Assembly: GCA_017656345.1 (NCBI GenBank)
Contig: JACDNZ010000002.1
Span: forward strand, 97,733 to 161,732
Length of the DNA: 64,000 nucleotides
Source of the DNA: Thermosipho sp. (in: thermotogales)
GTDB taxonomy: Bacteria; Thermotogota; Thermotogae; Thermotogales; Fervidobacteriaceae
Direction: 5' to 3'
The translations under genes were made by a program, and so were the position numbers. Below, piece by piece: positions 48,302 through 56,381 of this stretch (its first letter is position 1; each line of letters opens with the position of its first letter). The notes beneath the pieces were generated by a model. It made no database searches. It was not told the DNA's origin and saw only the letters and a list, made by a program, of their open reading frames with translations.

Positions 48302-48819
48302 TAACTACCTCCTATTTCTCCATTATCAACCAGTAGTTTTATTGTCTCACCCGTACTTATTTTTTCTCCTGCAATTGGATAAGTTGCTAAAACTCTGCCA
48401 TCTGGTCCAGGATATTTTATCTTTACTACTTCAACATTCAATCCCCAACTTGTTAAAATATTATAGACTGTTTCATAACTTGTACCAAAAAAATCTGGGA
48501 GTGTATATTCATTTGTCTCAATTGATTCCCCAAAAACTCTAATTATTCTACCTTTTTTTACTACAATACCAACATTTGGAATCGTACTTATAACCCTGCC
48601 ACTCCCAAATGTAATTACATTAAATCCTTCATCATTCAGGATTTTTTTTGCTTCATCAACAGTAAATCCTAAAACATCAGGAATATAAGCAGTATTTGCT
48701 TTTGATTGAAAATATATAATTCCCAAAAATGCAAGTACTCCAAAAGCAAAACCAGCTAAAAATATGAAAAAATACTTAATTATCTTGATTTTAAATTCCT
48801 CCTTCTCAATTGTCCGCAA
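48301..48819 (-). CDS. Membrane-anchored PASTA-domain protein without kinase
   Basis: 172 residues: a short basic cytoplasmic start, one membrane helix (about 13-36) and two extracytoplasmic PASTA domains ('IPDVLGFTVDEAKKILNDEGF' and 'LPDFFGTSYETVYNILTSWGL' regions). PASTA modules bind peptidoglycan or muropeptides and normally form the outside of PrkC kinases or PBPs; here neither is attached. The given start is TTG at 48819, which has no ribosome site. A strong AAGGAGG at about 48797-48803 (inside rlmN's end) has only ATC or ATA/ATT codons in frame at a fitting distance. The true start is therefore uncertain and may be 9-15 codons further in. It overlaps rlmN and abuts rsgA. Confidence 0.82.
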   Translation of the reverse strand: MRTIEKEEFKIKIIKYFFIFLAGFAFGVLAFLGIIYFQSKANTAYIPDVLGFTVDEAKKILNDEGFNVITFGSGRVISTIPNVGIVVKKGRIIRVFGESIETNEYTLPDFFGTSYETVYNILTSWGLNVEVVKIKYPGPDGRVLATYPIAGEKISTGETIKLLVDNGEIGGS

Positions 48820-49811
48820 GCAGCATCAATATCTGCACCTTTTTCAATTCTAATTTCGCTCTCGATACCATGGCGTTCAAGTATTTGTTTAAATCTTTGC
48901 AACGCCCATCTGCTCGGTTTATAAAAGTTTGGATTTACAGGATTTACTGGAATTAAATTTACAAATACATTCAATCCCTTCAAAATCTCTGCAAGTTTAT
49001 CAGCATCTTCTGGATAATCATTGAATTCCCGAATTAAAATATATTCAATAGTTACCCTATCTCCAGTTATTTCTTGATATTTTTTCACAGCATATATTAA
49101 TTCATCAATGCTATATTGCCTGTTCAGAGGTATTATTTCGTCTCGTTTTGTATTTGTGGCAGCATGCAAAGAAAGTGCAAGTTTAACATTAAAGCCTCTT
49201 TCAGCGAGTTCTATAATCCTTTCAGGAATTCCCACGGTTGAAATAGTAATTCTTCGCTTTCCAATATTTAACATTTTTTTATGATTTAACATTTTCACAC
49301 TCTTTAAAGTCTCTTCAAAATTCAGAAGAGGCTCGCCCATCCCCATATAAACTACATTTCCAACTTTAACTTTTCTATGTAATTCTATTCCTAGTATTTG
49401 CGCGACAATTTCCCCAGCTCTAAGATTCCTTACATATCCACTTTGCCCCGTTGCACAAAAACTGCATTTTACCGGACATCCCACCTGCGTTGATATACAT
49501 GCAGTAACTCTCCCGGAATGGAATAATGCAACCGATTCGATTGTATTACCATCTGAAAGTTCCCATAAAAACTTCGTTGTACTATCAATTTTAGAAATTT
49601 GCATTTTTAAAAGTTTCAAAGTACCAATATAAAACTTTTCATTCAATAATTTACGATGCTCTTTGGAAAGATTAGTCATATTTTCAAATTTAAATATTCT
49701 CTTTTTATAAACCCAATCTAAAACCTGATCAACTCTATATTTTTCTAATCCTAATCTTTCAAATTCTTCTATCAATTCCTGATACTCAAAATCCAGTATA
49801 TTTTTTTTCAT
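48780..49811 (-). CDS. rlmN: Dual-specificity rRNA/tRNA adenine-C2 methyltransferase RlmN
   Basis: Radical SAM enzyme making m2A in 23S rRNA (A2503) and some tRNAs. 343 residues with 'YRVDQVLDWVYKKRIF' near the N-terminus, the cluster motif 'GCPVKCSFCATGQSGY' (CxxxCxxC), 'NVVYMGMGEPLLNFEE', 'ISTVGIPERI', 'LALSLHAATN' and the C-terminal 'GADIDAACGQLRRRN' with the methyl-carrying Cys. ATG start after GGAGGT. First gene of the rlmN-PASTA-rsgA-ygiQ operon, with a TGTTAAAAT extended -10 upstream. Confidence 0.96.
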   Translation of the reverse strand: MKKNILDFEYQELIEEFERLGLEKYRVDQVLDWVYKKRIFKFENMTNLSKEHRKLLNEKFYIGTLKLLKMQISKIDSTTKFLWELSDGNTIESVALFHSGRVTACISTQVGCPVKCSFCATGQSGYVRNLRAGEIVAQILGIELHRKVKVGNVVYMGMGEPLLNFEETLKSVKMLNHKKMLNIGKRRITISTVGIPERIIELAERGFNVKLALSLHAATNTKRDEIIPLNRQYSIDELIYAVKKYQEITGDRVTIEYILIREFNDYPEDADKLAEILKGLNVFVNLIPVNPVNPNFYKPSRWALQRFKQILERHGIESEIRIEKGADIDAACGQLRRRNLKSR

Positions 49812-49841
49812 ATTTTTACCTCCAGTAAATATTCTTAATAT

Positions 49842-49850
49842 ATTTTAACA
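49842..49850 (-). promoter_or_regulatory. Extended -10 promoter of the rlmN operon
   Basis: Minus strand TGT-TAAAAT, 31 bases before the rlmN start codon; weak -35. Confidence 0.4.
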
Positions 49851-50227
49851 TAAAGGCGTTAAAAAGTTTACCCCACAAGAAATCTCTCGCAAAATCTTAT
49901 TTAATATAATGAAACAATTTTGTAACTATTTTATGTTAATTTACTTTCTATACTTTAAATCCAACTATTATAAAGCCATAAGAAGGTTTTCATTTCATGT
50001 TTCAAAAGTTAATGTTTGCACAACTTGTTATATATTTATTAAATGTTTTTAGGCAAAAATAGAAAAATTAAAAAGAAGGAAATTTTATTATTATCTTTAA
50101 AATTAAGTTTTTATATTCTAAAATCACATCTATTTAACGTGATTCAAAGTTTTTATATAACGAGACATAAGTTTATAATTATAGTGATTTATCAAAAATT
50201 TTTACATCACAAAAAGGAGGGATTAGT
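49851..50227. other. Intergenic leader before the CoA-transferase operon
   Basis: No supported gene. A 62-codon frame at 50043-50231 has no ribosome site and odd composition, so I reject it. A possible plus-strand promoter is TTGCAC (50016-50021), 17 bp, TTAAAT (50039-50044), leaving a leader near 180 nt. AATCAC (50122-50127) and GTGATT (50139-50144) form a dyad, and GTGATT recurs at 50184-50189. These may be regulator sites. Confidence 0.3.
50016..50044 (+). promoter_or_regulatory. Possible promoter of the ctfA-ctfB-thl-atoE operon
   Basis: TTGCAC, 17-bp spacer, TTAAAT. Each box has two or three mismatches to consensus, and other AT-rich matches exist nearby. Confidence 0.3.
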
Positions 50228-50884
50228 TTGAAAGTTATAAGTCCAGCAGATGTGGCAAAACTCATCAAAGAAGGTAGTAGTTTAATGATTGGGGGATTTT
50301 TAGGAAGTGGAACTCCTGAATCAATTATTGATGAAATAGTAAAACAAAAAATCGGCAACTTAACAGTTATTGCAAACGACACAGCATATGAAGACAAAGG
50401 TATAGGAAAACTAATAAAGAACAAACTTTGTAAGAAAGTAATTGTTTCACATATTGGAACAAATCCTGAAACACAAAGACAGATGATTGATGGAGAACTG
50501 ATAGTTGAACTTGTTCCACAGGGCACATTAGCTGAAAGAGTTAGAGCAGGCGGAGCAGGATTAGGAGGTATTCTAACGCCTACAGGAGTTGGAACAATCG
50601 TTGAGGATGACAAACAAGTAATTGAAATCGACGGTAAAAAATTTCTTCTTGAACTTCCATTAAAAGCTGATATTGCCTTAATAAAAGCTAAAAAAGCTGA
50701 TTATCTTGGTAATCTAGTTTACAATTTTACAGCTGAAAACTTTAATTCATTAATGGCAATGGCAGCTGATTTGGTTATTGTCGAAGTTGAAGAAATTGTT
50801 CCAACAGGATCGCTCTCTCCAAATGAAATTAAAACACCCGGAATACTAGTAGACTTTGTGGTAGTAGCGGAGGTGAAACAATGA
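50228..50884 (+). CDS. ctfA: 3-oxoacid/butyrate-acetoacetate CoA-transferase subunit A
   Basis: Alpha subunit of a class I CoA-transferase moving CoA between acetoacetate or butyrate and acetate/acyl-CoA. 218 residues with '[18 protein letters not shown]' at the N-terminus, '[13 protein letters not shown]', '[29 protein letters not shown]' region and '[20 protein letters not shown]'. TTG start after AGGAGGG. The end overlaps the subunit B start (ATGA). With the thiolase and AtoE genes it forms an ato-like operon, for either uptake and breakdown of short-chain fatty acids or the reverse; the direction is not visible from sequence. The symbol could equally be atoD. Confidence 0.92.
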   Translation: MKVISPADVAKLIKEGSSLMIGGFLGSGTPESIIDEIVKQKIGNLTVIANDTAYEDKGIGKLIKNKLCKKVIVSHIGTNPETQRQMIDGELIVELVPQGTLAERVRAGGAGLGGILTPTGVGTIVEDDKQVIEIDGKKFLLELPLKADIALIKAKKADYLGNLVYNFTAENFNSLMAMAADLVIVEVEEIVPTGSLSPNEIKTPGILVDFVVVAEVKQ

Positions 50885-51531
50885 GTATAAATCCAAAGGA
50901 AAAAATAGCTAAAAGAGTAGCTTTAGAATTAAAAGATGGTCAACTTGTAAATCTCGGGATTGGGTTACCCACACTCGTAGCCAATTTTATCCCAAAAAAT
51001 GTTCACGTTTTCTTTCAAAGTGAAAATGGAATAATTGGAATGGGGCCCGAACCTGAAAAAGGGTTAGAAAACAAAGACTTAACAAACGCTGGTGGGGGGT
51101 ATGTTACAGCACTTCCAGGGGCTATGACATTCGACAGTGCATTCTCTTTTTCACTAATTCGTGGAGGACACCTAGATGTAACTGTTCTTGGCGGATTACA
51201 GGTAGATGAAGAAGGACATTTAGCAAATTGGATGATTCCTGGAAAAATGATCCCTGGCATGGGTGGAGCTATGGATTTGGTTACAGGTGCAAAAAAAGTA
51301 ATTGTAGCCATGACACATACCGCAAAAGGAAATCCAAAAATTGTTAAAAAATGCTCATTACCATTAACTTCAATTAGAAAAGTAGATTTAATAGTAACTG
51401 AACTTGCTGTCATTGAGCCGACAGATGAGGGATTAGTGCTAAAAGAAATATCAAAAGATACAACTTTAGAAGAAGTATTAAAACTCACAGAAGCTAATTT
51501 AATTGTTTCAGAGGATTTAAAAACATTCTAA
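50881..51531 (+). CDS. ctfB: 3-oxoacid/butyrate-acetoacetate CoA-transferase subunit B
   Basis: Beta subunit carrying the catalytic Glu that forms the CoA thioester, in '[14 protein letters not shown]' (residues about 45-58). Further motifs: '[17 protein letters not shown]', '[41 protein letters not shown]' region and '[22 protein letters not shown]'. 216 residues, full length. The start is coupled to subunit A by a 4-bp overlap; the thiolase gene follows after 17 bp with its own GGAGGG. Confidence 0.93.
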   Translation: MSINPKEKIAKRVALELKDGQLVNLGIGLPTLVANFIPKNVHVFFQSENGIIGMGPEPEKGLENKDLTNAGGGYVTALPGAMTFDSAFSFSLIRGGHLDVTVLGGLQVDEEGHLANWMIPGKMIPGMGGAMDLVTGAKKVIVAMTHTAKGNPKIVKKCSLPLTSIRKVDLIVTELAVIEPTDEGLVLKEISKDTTLEEVLKLTEANLIVSEDLKTF

Positions 51532-51548
51532 CAAAGGAGGGACAAAAC

Positions 51549-52748
51549 ATGGTATACATTTTGGGTGCAAAGAGGACTGCAATAGGAACATTTGGCGGTA
51601 GTTTAAAAGATATTCCGGCACCTAGATTAGGTGCAATAGCAGCAAAAGCTGCGATAGAACAAGCTGGAGTTTCACCAGAAGAATTTGATGAAACAATAAT
51701 AGGTTCAATACTTACAGCAGGTCAAGGAATGGGACCAGGAAGGCAAGTCGGGATTTATGCAGGAATTCCGGAAGAAAAACCCGGATATACTGTAAATATG
51801 CTCTGTGGTAGTGGTATGAAAGCAGTTATGATAGGAGCAGTAGATATAATATCAGGAGAAGCAGATTTAGTTTTAACAGGTGGAATTGAAAATATGTCTG
51901 CAGCTCCATACTTAATATCGTCAAAAGCAAGATATGGATTAAAATTCGGTAATTTTGAGGTAAAAGACCACATGATATTGGATGGATTAACAGATGTATT
52001 CAACAATGTGCACATGGGATTAACAGCTGAGAAACTTGCTGAAAAATACAAAATAACAAGGGAAGAACAAGACAAGTTTGCATACGAAAGCCAAATGAAA
52101 GCAAAAAAAGCAATTGAAGAAGGAAAGTTCAAAGATGAAATAGTTCCAGTTGAGATAATCACAAAAAAAGAAACCAGAAAATTTGAAGTTGATGAACATC
52201 CAAGATTAGATGTAACTTTAGAAAAATTGGCAAAATTAAAACCAGCATTTAAAAAAGACGGTACAGTAACCGCTGGAAATGCAAGTGGAATAAATGATGG
52301 AGGAAGTGCTATAGTACTTGCGAGTGAAAAATTTGTACAAAATAATAACTTAAAACCTATGGCAAAAATTATTGCCTGGGCACAAGCTGGAGTTGATCCA
52401 ATGGAAATGGGATTAGGACCAGTTCCAGCAACAGAAAAAGTTCTTAAAAAAGCAGGAATGAAGATGGAGGATATAGAAATAATTGAATTAAATGAAGCAT
52501 TTGCAGCACAAAGTTTAGCAGTTATAAAACTCTGGTCAGAGAAATTTGGTGTAAGTGAAGAATGGATAAAAGAAAGGACAAATGTAAACGGGGGAGCAAT
52601 TGCGTTAGGTCATCCAATAGGAGCAAGTGGTAACAGAATCATCGTAACATTATTATATGAAATGAAGAAAAGAAATCTAAAATATGGTCTTGCAACACTT
52701 TGTATTGGAGGTGGAATGGGAACAGCTGTTATTATAGAAAACATTTAA
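51549..52748 (+). CDS. Acetyl-CoA acetyltransferase (thiolase)
   Basis: Condenses two acetyl-CoA to acetoacetyl-CoA or splits it back. 399 residues with the nucleophile C86 in 'NMLCGSGMKAV', 'NEAFAAQSLAVIKLW', the His motif 'NVNGGAIALGHPIGASGNRI' and the second Cys in 'TLCIGGGMGTAVI'. Operon context (CoA-transferase before, fatty-acid transporter after) points to acetoacetate or butyrate metabolism. A thlA/atoB-like name fits. ATG start after AAAGGAGGG. Confidence 0.95.
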   Translation: MVYILGAKRTAIGTFGGSLKDIPAPRLGAIAAKAAIEQAGVSPEEFDETIIGSILTAGQGMGPGRQVGIYAGIPEEKPGYTVNMLCGSGMKAVMIGAVDIISGEADLVLTGGIENMSAAPYLISSKARYGLKFGNFEVKDHMILDGLTDVFNNVHMGLTAEKLAEKYKITREEQDKFAYESQMKAKKAIEEGKFKDEIVPVEIITKKETRKFEVDEHPRLDVTLEKLAKLKPAFKKDGTVTAGNASGINDGGSAIVLASEKFVQNNNLKPMAKIIAWAQAGVDPMEMGLGPVPATEKVLKKAGMKMEDIEIIELNEAFAAQSLAVIKLWSEKFGVSEEWIKERTNVNGGAIALGHPIGASGNRIIVTLLYEMKKRNLKYGLATLCIGGGMGTAVIIENI

Positions 52749-52779
52749 CCAATGTTCAAACTACGAAAGGGGGAATTAG

Positions 52780-54111
52780 ATGCTTAGGGCACTAGGAAAC
52801 TCTTTTACAAAATTCGCAAAAAAATGGATACCTGATGCGTTAATTTTTGCAATGATTCTAACACTCCTTACTTTCATATTAGGAATGACTGTTCAAAAAG
52901 AAAGTTTTATGAACATGGTAAAATACATGGGTGATGGATTCTGGAGCTTGTTAAAATTTGCAATGCAAATGGTATTAGTTTTAATGACAGGTCATATTCT
53001 TGCACAAACCAAACCAATGAATGCTATTTTAAAAGCCATTGCTAAACTAGCTAAAACACCTTTTCAGGCTATCTTGCTCGCAACAATAGTTATGATTCTC
53101 AGCTCTTACCTTAACTGGGGATTCGGATTAATATTTACTTCATTGTTAGCAATTGAAATTGCAAAAAACATGAAAGGAAAAAAATTACACTATCCTCTTT
53201 TAGTTGCAGCAGCATATTCTGGTTTTCTAGTCTGGCATGTTGGACTCTCAGGTTCAATACCTTTATTAATCAACACAAAAGGGCATTTCCTCGAAAATAA
53301 AATAGGAATAATCCCATTATCTCAAACTATCTTCTCACCTGTTGGTTATATACCATTTTTAATTTTATTATTCACACTTCCATTTATTATGGCTGGAATG
53401 CATCCTAAAAAAGAAGAAGAAATCATTGAAATAAATCTTGACAAATTTGAAGAAAATGAACCAGTTGTTAAAAAAACAAAATCTCAAATGACACCAGCAG
53501 AAAAAATGGAAAATAGCCCTGTACTTCCAATTGCGATATCTGCTTTAGGAATAATCTTCATTTTTTATCATTTCTTCGTAAAAAAAGGTAGTTTAGATCT
53601 AAATATTCTCAATTTCATCTTTCTCATGTTAGGTATCTTACTTCACTGGACACCTAAAAATTTCATAAAAGCTGCAAAAGAAGCATCAAAAGCAGTTTGG
53701 GGTATTGTAATTCAGTTTCCATTTTATGCTGCAATAATGGGAATGATGACACATTCTGGACTTGCAGCAACTATTGCCAACTGGTTCGCTTCTTTTTCAA
53801 CTCCGAGAACTCTTCCTCTATTTGCATATTGGAGTGCTGGTATTATTAATGTATTTGTCCCATCAGGTGGTGGACAATGGGCTGTACAAGGTCCTATCAT
53901 GACAGAAGCAGCTTTAAAAATTGGAGCACCAGTTGCAAAAGTAGCCATGGGTGTTGCTTGGGGTGACGCTTGGACAAACATGATCCAACCTTTCTGGGCA
54001 TTACCATTGTTAGCTATCGCCGATTTAGATATTCGTGATATTATGGGATATTGTGTTATGGCACTTCTCTGGTCAGGAATAATCACAAGTTTATTACTTT
54101 TAATTATATAA
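52780..54111 (+). CDS. atoE: Short-chain fatty acid transporter (AtoE type)
   Basis: Inner-membrane carrier of 443 residues with about ten to eleven helices. Family landmarks: 'WIPDALIFAMILTLLTFILG' at the start, 'LNWGFGLIFTSLLAIEIAK', 'GFLVWHVGLSGSIPLLINTKGHFLE' region, a charged cytoplasmic loop (about 205-245) and the C-terminal 'NVFVPSGGGQWAVQGPIM' with 'GVAWGDAWTNMIQPFWALPLLAIA'. It should move acetoacetate, butyrate or similar acids across the membrane. Last gene of the ctf operon, 31 bp after the thiolase, followed immediately by a strong terminator. Confidence 0.92.
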   Translation: MLRALGNSFTKFAKKWIPDALIFAMILTLLTFILGMTVQKESFMNMVKYMGDGFWSLLKFAMQMVLVLMTGHILAQTKPMNAILKAIAKLAKTPFQAILLATIVMILSSYLNWGFGLIFTSLLAIEIAKNMKGKKLHYPLLVAAAYSGFLVWHVGLSGSIPLLINTKGHFLENKIGIIPLSQTIFSPVGYIPFLILLFTLPFIMAGMHPKKEEEIIEINLDKFEENEPVVKKTKSQMTPAEKMENSPVLPIAISALGIIFIFYHFFVKKGSLDLNILNFIFLMLGILLHWTPKNFIKAAKEASKAVWGIVIQFPFYAAIMGMMTHSGLAATIANWFASFSTPRTLPLFAYWSAGIINVFVPSGGGQWAVQGPIMTEAALKIGAPVAKVAMGVAWGDAWTNMIQPFWALPLLAIADLDIRDIMGYCVMALLWSGIITSLLLLII

Positions 54112-54117
54112 AATTCC

Positions 54118-54150
54118 AAACCCTGCGAAATTTCGCAGGGTTTTTATTTA
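54118..54150 (+). terminator. Rho-independent terminator after atoE
   Basis: A perfect 26-base palindrome (54118-54143, core CCCTGCGAAA/TTTCGCAGGG) runs into a T-rich tail. It begins six bases after the atoE stop and is the clearest intrinsic terminator in the window. Confidence 0.9.
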
Positions 54151-54217
54151 TTCTATACTTAACTTATTGCTATTACTTCCCTACCGCTAAATTATTTCGC
54201 AAAAAACACTTTCTAAA

Positions 54218-54226
54218 TGATATAAT
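54218..54226 (+). promoter_or_regulatory. Extended -10 promoter of the M42 peptidase-TauE operon
   Basis: TGA-TATAAT, 45 bases before the start codon, downstream of the atoE terminator; -35 is poor. Confidence 0.5.
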
Positions 54227-54270
54227 TTGATTACATAACAATCGACACTAACAAAAATTGGAGGGATAAC

Positions 54271-55245
54271 ATGGACTTTGATAGACTGAAAGAACTTTGT
54301 TTAATACCAGGCATATCATCAAGAGAAGAAAAGGTAAGGCAAAGTATTATCAGGAAATTGAAACCAAATGAATATTTTGTTGATAAAATTGGTAATTTAG
54401 TCATTAAAAAAGGAAAAACAGGTAAAAAAATATTATTTATGGCACACATGGATGAAATTGGATTTTTAGTTACAAGTATCAAAGAAAATGGTGATTTAAT
54501 TTTAAGAAAAGTAGGCGGAATACCTGATGAAATCCTACAAAGTAGAATTATTGAGGTTGTCAATGAATATAAAATCATAACGGGTGTTATTGGTTCTGTC
54601 CCACCACATTTAAAAAACGATAACGCAAACTTTGAATTAGTTGCAGACATTGGTGTATCAAGTAAAAAAGAAGTAATCGAAATGGGAATTAACATAATGG
54701 ATTATGCTGTATTCAAGAAATCATTTAACATAATTAACAACTTTATTTCCTGCAGAGCCTTAGATGACAGATTTGGATGCTTCGCACTTGAGGAAGTTTA
54801 TCAAAATATTAATCCAAAAAATGAAATATTATTTGCCTGGACCGTTCAAGAAGAAATTGGATTAAAAGGTGCAAAAGCATTATCAAATGAACTATACGAA
54901 ATTGATCTTGCCATTGCTATTGACTCATTTGCATGTTGTTCAAGGCAAAATCAACATATACAACCTGGAAACGGTCCAATAATTCGATTTGTGGATAATT
55001 CAGGAATCAGTTCATTTGAATTCTCCAAACAAATTATCGAAATTGCAAGAAAAAACAACATTCCATTACAAGTTGGGGCAACTGGCGGTGGAACTGATGG
55101 AAGCATATTTGTAGACAAAGGTATTCCATTTGTTGCACTTAGCGTAGCTGTTAAATACCTGCATTCAACTGTTGAAATGATTCATATAAAAGATCTTGAA
55201 AACCTGATAAAATTAATAAAAGCAATTACTGAGGAGGAATTCTAA
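54271..55245 (+). CDS. M42-family metallo-aminopeptidase
   Basis: Dodecameric (TET) cytoplasmic aminopeptidase; members were once called glutamyl aminopeptidase or CelM endoglucanase. 324 residues with the two-metal ligands: 'LFMAHMDEIGFLVT' (His), 'SCRALDDRFGCFAL' (bridging Asp), 'TVQEEIGLKGAK' (catalytic Glu-Glu), 'AIAIDSFAC' (Asp) and 'LHSTVEMIHIKDLENL' (last His). The N-terminus 'LCLIPGISSREEKVRQ' is typical. ATG start after GGAGGGA. The final codons contain GAGGAGGA, the ribosome site for the TauE gene that starts one base after its stop. Confidence 0.93.
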   Translation: MDFDRLKELCLIPGISSREEKVRQSIIRKLKPNEYFVDKIGNLVIKKGKTGKKILFMAHMDEIGFLVTSIKENGDLILRKVGGIPDEILQSRIIEVVNEYKIITGVIGSVPPHLKNDNANFELVADIGVSSKKEVIEMGINIMDYAVFKKSFNIINNFISCRALDDRFGCFALEEVYQNINPKNEILFAWTVQEEIGLKGAKALSNELYEIDLAIAIDSFACCSRQNQHIQPGNGPIIRFVDNSGISSFEFSKQIIEIARKNNIPLQVGATGGGTDGSIFVDKGIPFVALSVAVKYLHSTVEMIHIKDLENLIKLIKAITEEEF

Positions 55246-55983
55246 ATGGAAGTATTACTATACATTCTTTTATTCTTCTCTGGAATTGGTGCAGGTTTTG
55301 TAAACGTACTAGCTGGTGGAGGTTCCATGTTAACATTACCTGTGTTAACTCTTTTAGGTCTTGATATTTCCGTTGCAAATGGTACGAATCGTGTTGGAAT
55401 TTTGCTTCAAAACCTCATAGCAACCAAAAATTTTAAAAAAGGAAATGTTCTAAACCTAAAAGAAGGATTGAAACTCGCATTACCAGCTACAATTGGTGCC
55501 ATTTTTGGAACATTTACTGTATTAAACATTGACAAGAACTTACTTAAAAAAATTATAGGGATAATATTTCTTGCAATGAGTTTTTTCATATTATACAAAC
55601 CAAAAGTCTGGGAAGAAGGGAAAGAGGTAAATAAAAATTATCTTTTAAGTTTCATATTATTTCTTGGAATTGGTTTTTACGGTGGATTTATTCAAGCAGG
55701 TGTTGGATTTTTTCTTATAGCCAGTTTGGTTTTTGTTGAAGGCAATAACATTATAAAGACAAACGCATTAAAAGTATTCATTGTTTTGTGTTACACTTCT
55801 TTCTCTTTCGCAATTTTTCTGATTAATGGAAAAGTAGACTTAATAAAAGGATTAATTCTCGCATTAGGCACAATGACTGGAGCTAAAATCGGAACAAACG
55901 CCGCTTTAAAAAGCGGCGCAAGGTTTGTAAGATTTATTGTGTTTATAATGATAGTTATCTCTGCAATTAAATATTTGATTTAG
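55246..55983 (+). CDS. TauE/SafE-family membrane permease
   Basis: Integral membrane protein of 245 residues with about seven to eight helices. The family's two half-repeats are visible: 'GIGAGFVNVLAGGGSMLTLPVLTLLG' region with 'ANGTNRVGILLQN' in the first, and 'GFYGGFIQAGVGFFLIASLVFVEG' region with 'TNALKVFIVL' in the second. Members export sulfite, sulfoacetate or related organosulfur anions; the substrate here is unknown. Codons near 55899-55918 form a nine-pair GC-rich hairpin inside the coding sequence. It ends 11 bp from the convergent rbfA gene. Confidence 0.9.
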   Translation: MEVLLYILLFFSGIGAGFVNVLAGGGSMLTLPVLTLLGLDISVANGTNRVGILLQNLIATKNFKKGNVLNLKEGLKLALPATIGAIFGTFTVLNIDKNLLKKIIGIIFLAMSFFILYKPKVWEEGKEVNKNYLLSFILFLGIGFYGGFIQAGVGFFLIASLVFVEGNNIIKTNALKVFIVLCYTSFSFAIFLINGKVDLIKGLILALGTMTGAKIGTNAALKSGARFVRFIVFIMIVISAIKYLI

Positions 55984-55994
55984 ATTATTCTTCT

Positions 55995-56357
55995 TTATTT
56001 TTTTTCTTTTGAAATTTCATCTAACAGCTTATTTATTTTTACACTCGCTTCTATACCTTTATCTTCTATAAATCTTAGCTCTGGTGCCACGTATAGTCTG
56101 GTATTTTTCGCAACATATGTTCTAAAATATCCTTTAAAATTTTTCATTAGCTCTACAGCTTTTTTTCTCATTTCATCATTACCAATATAACTAACAAAAA
56201 CGTCGGCATACCTTTTATCTTTTGAAATTTCTACTCTAGAAATAATTGTAAAATCTTTTATCTCATCAAATTCTGGTTGTTTAATTTTTTTTAAGGCTTC
56301 TGCTATTAGATTTCTAATGTGTGCTTCAATCTTTTTATTTCTATAATCTGGTTTCAT
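55995..56357 (-). CDS. rbfA: Ribosome-binding factor A
   Basis: KH-fold protein that helps mature the 16S rRNA 5' end in the 30S subunit. 120 residues with 'HIRNLIAEALKKI', 'ISRVEISKDKRYADVFVSY' and 'KGYFRTYVAKNTRLYVAPELRFIED' regions typical of RbfA. ATG start at 56357 in a 24-bp gap after argS. It is the last gene of the ricT-to-rbfA minus-strand operon. Confidence 0.93.
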   Translation of the reverse strand: MKPDYRNKKIEAHIRNLIAEALKKIKQPEFDEIKDFTIISRVEISKDKRYADVFVSYIGNDEMRKKAVELMKNFKGYFRTYVAKNTRLYVAPELRFIEDKGIEASVKINKLLDEISKEKK

Positions 56358-56381
56358 ATTTTCGCCTCCAATTCCGCAAAA

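Noticed and set aside
50043..50231. 62-codon plus-strand open frame in the gap before ctfA
   Set aside because: No ribosome site, composition of random AT-rich DNA (Ile, Lys, Phe, Leu), and it runs into the ctfA ribosome site.
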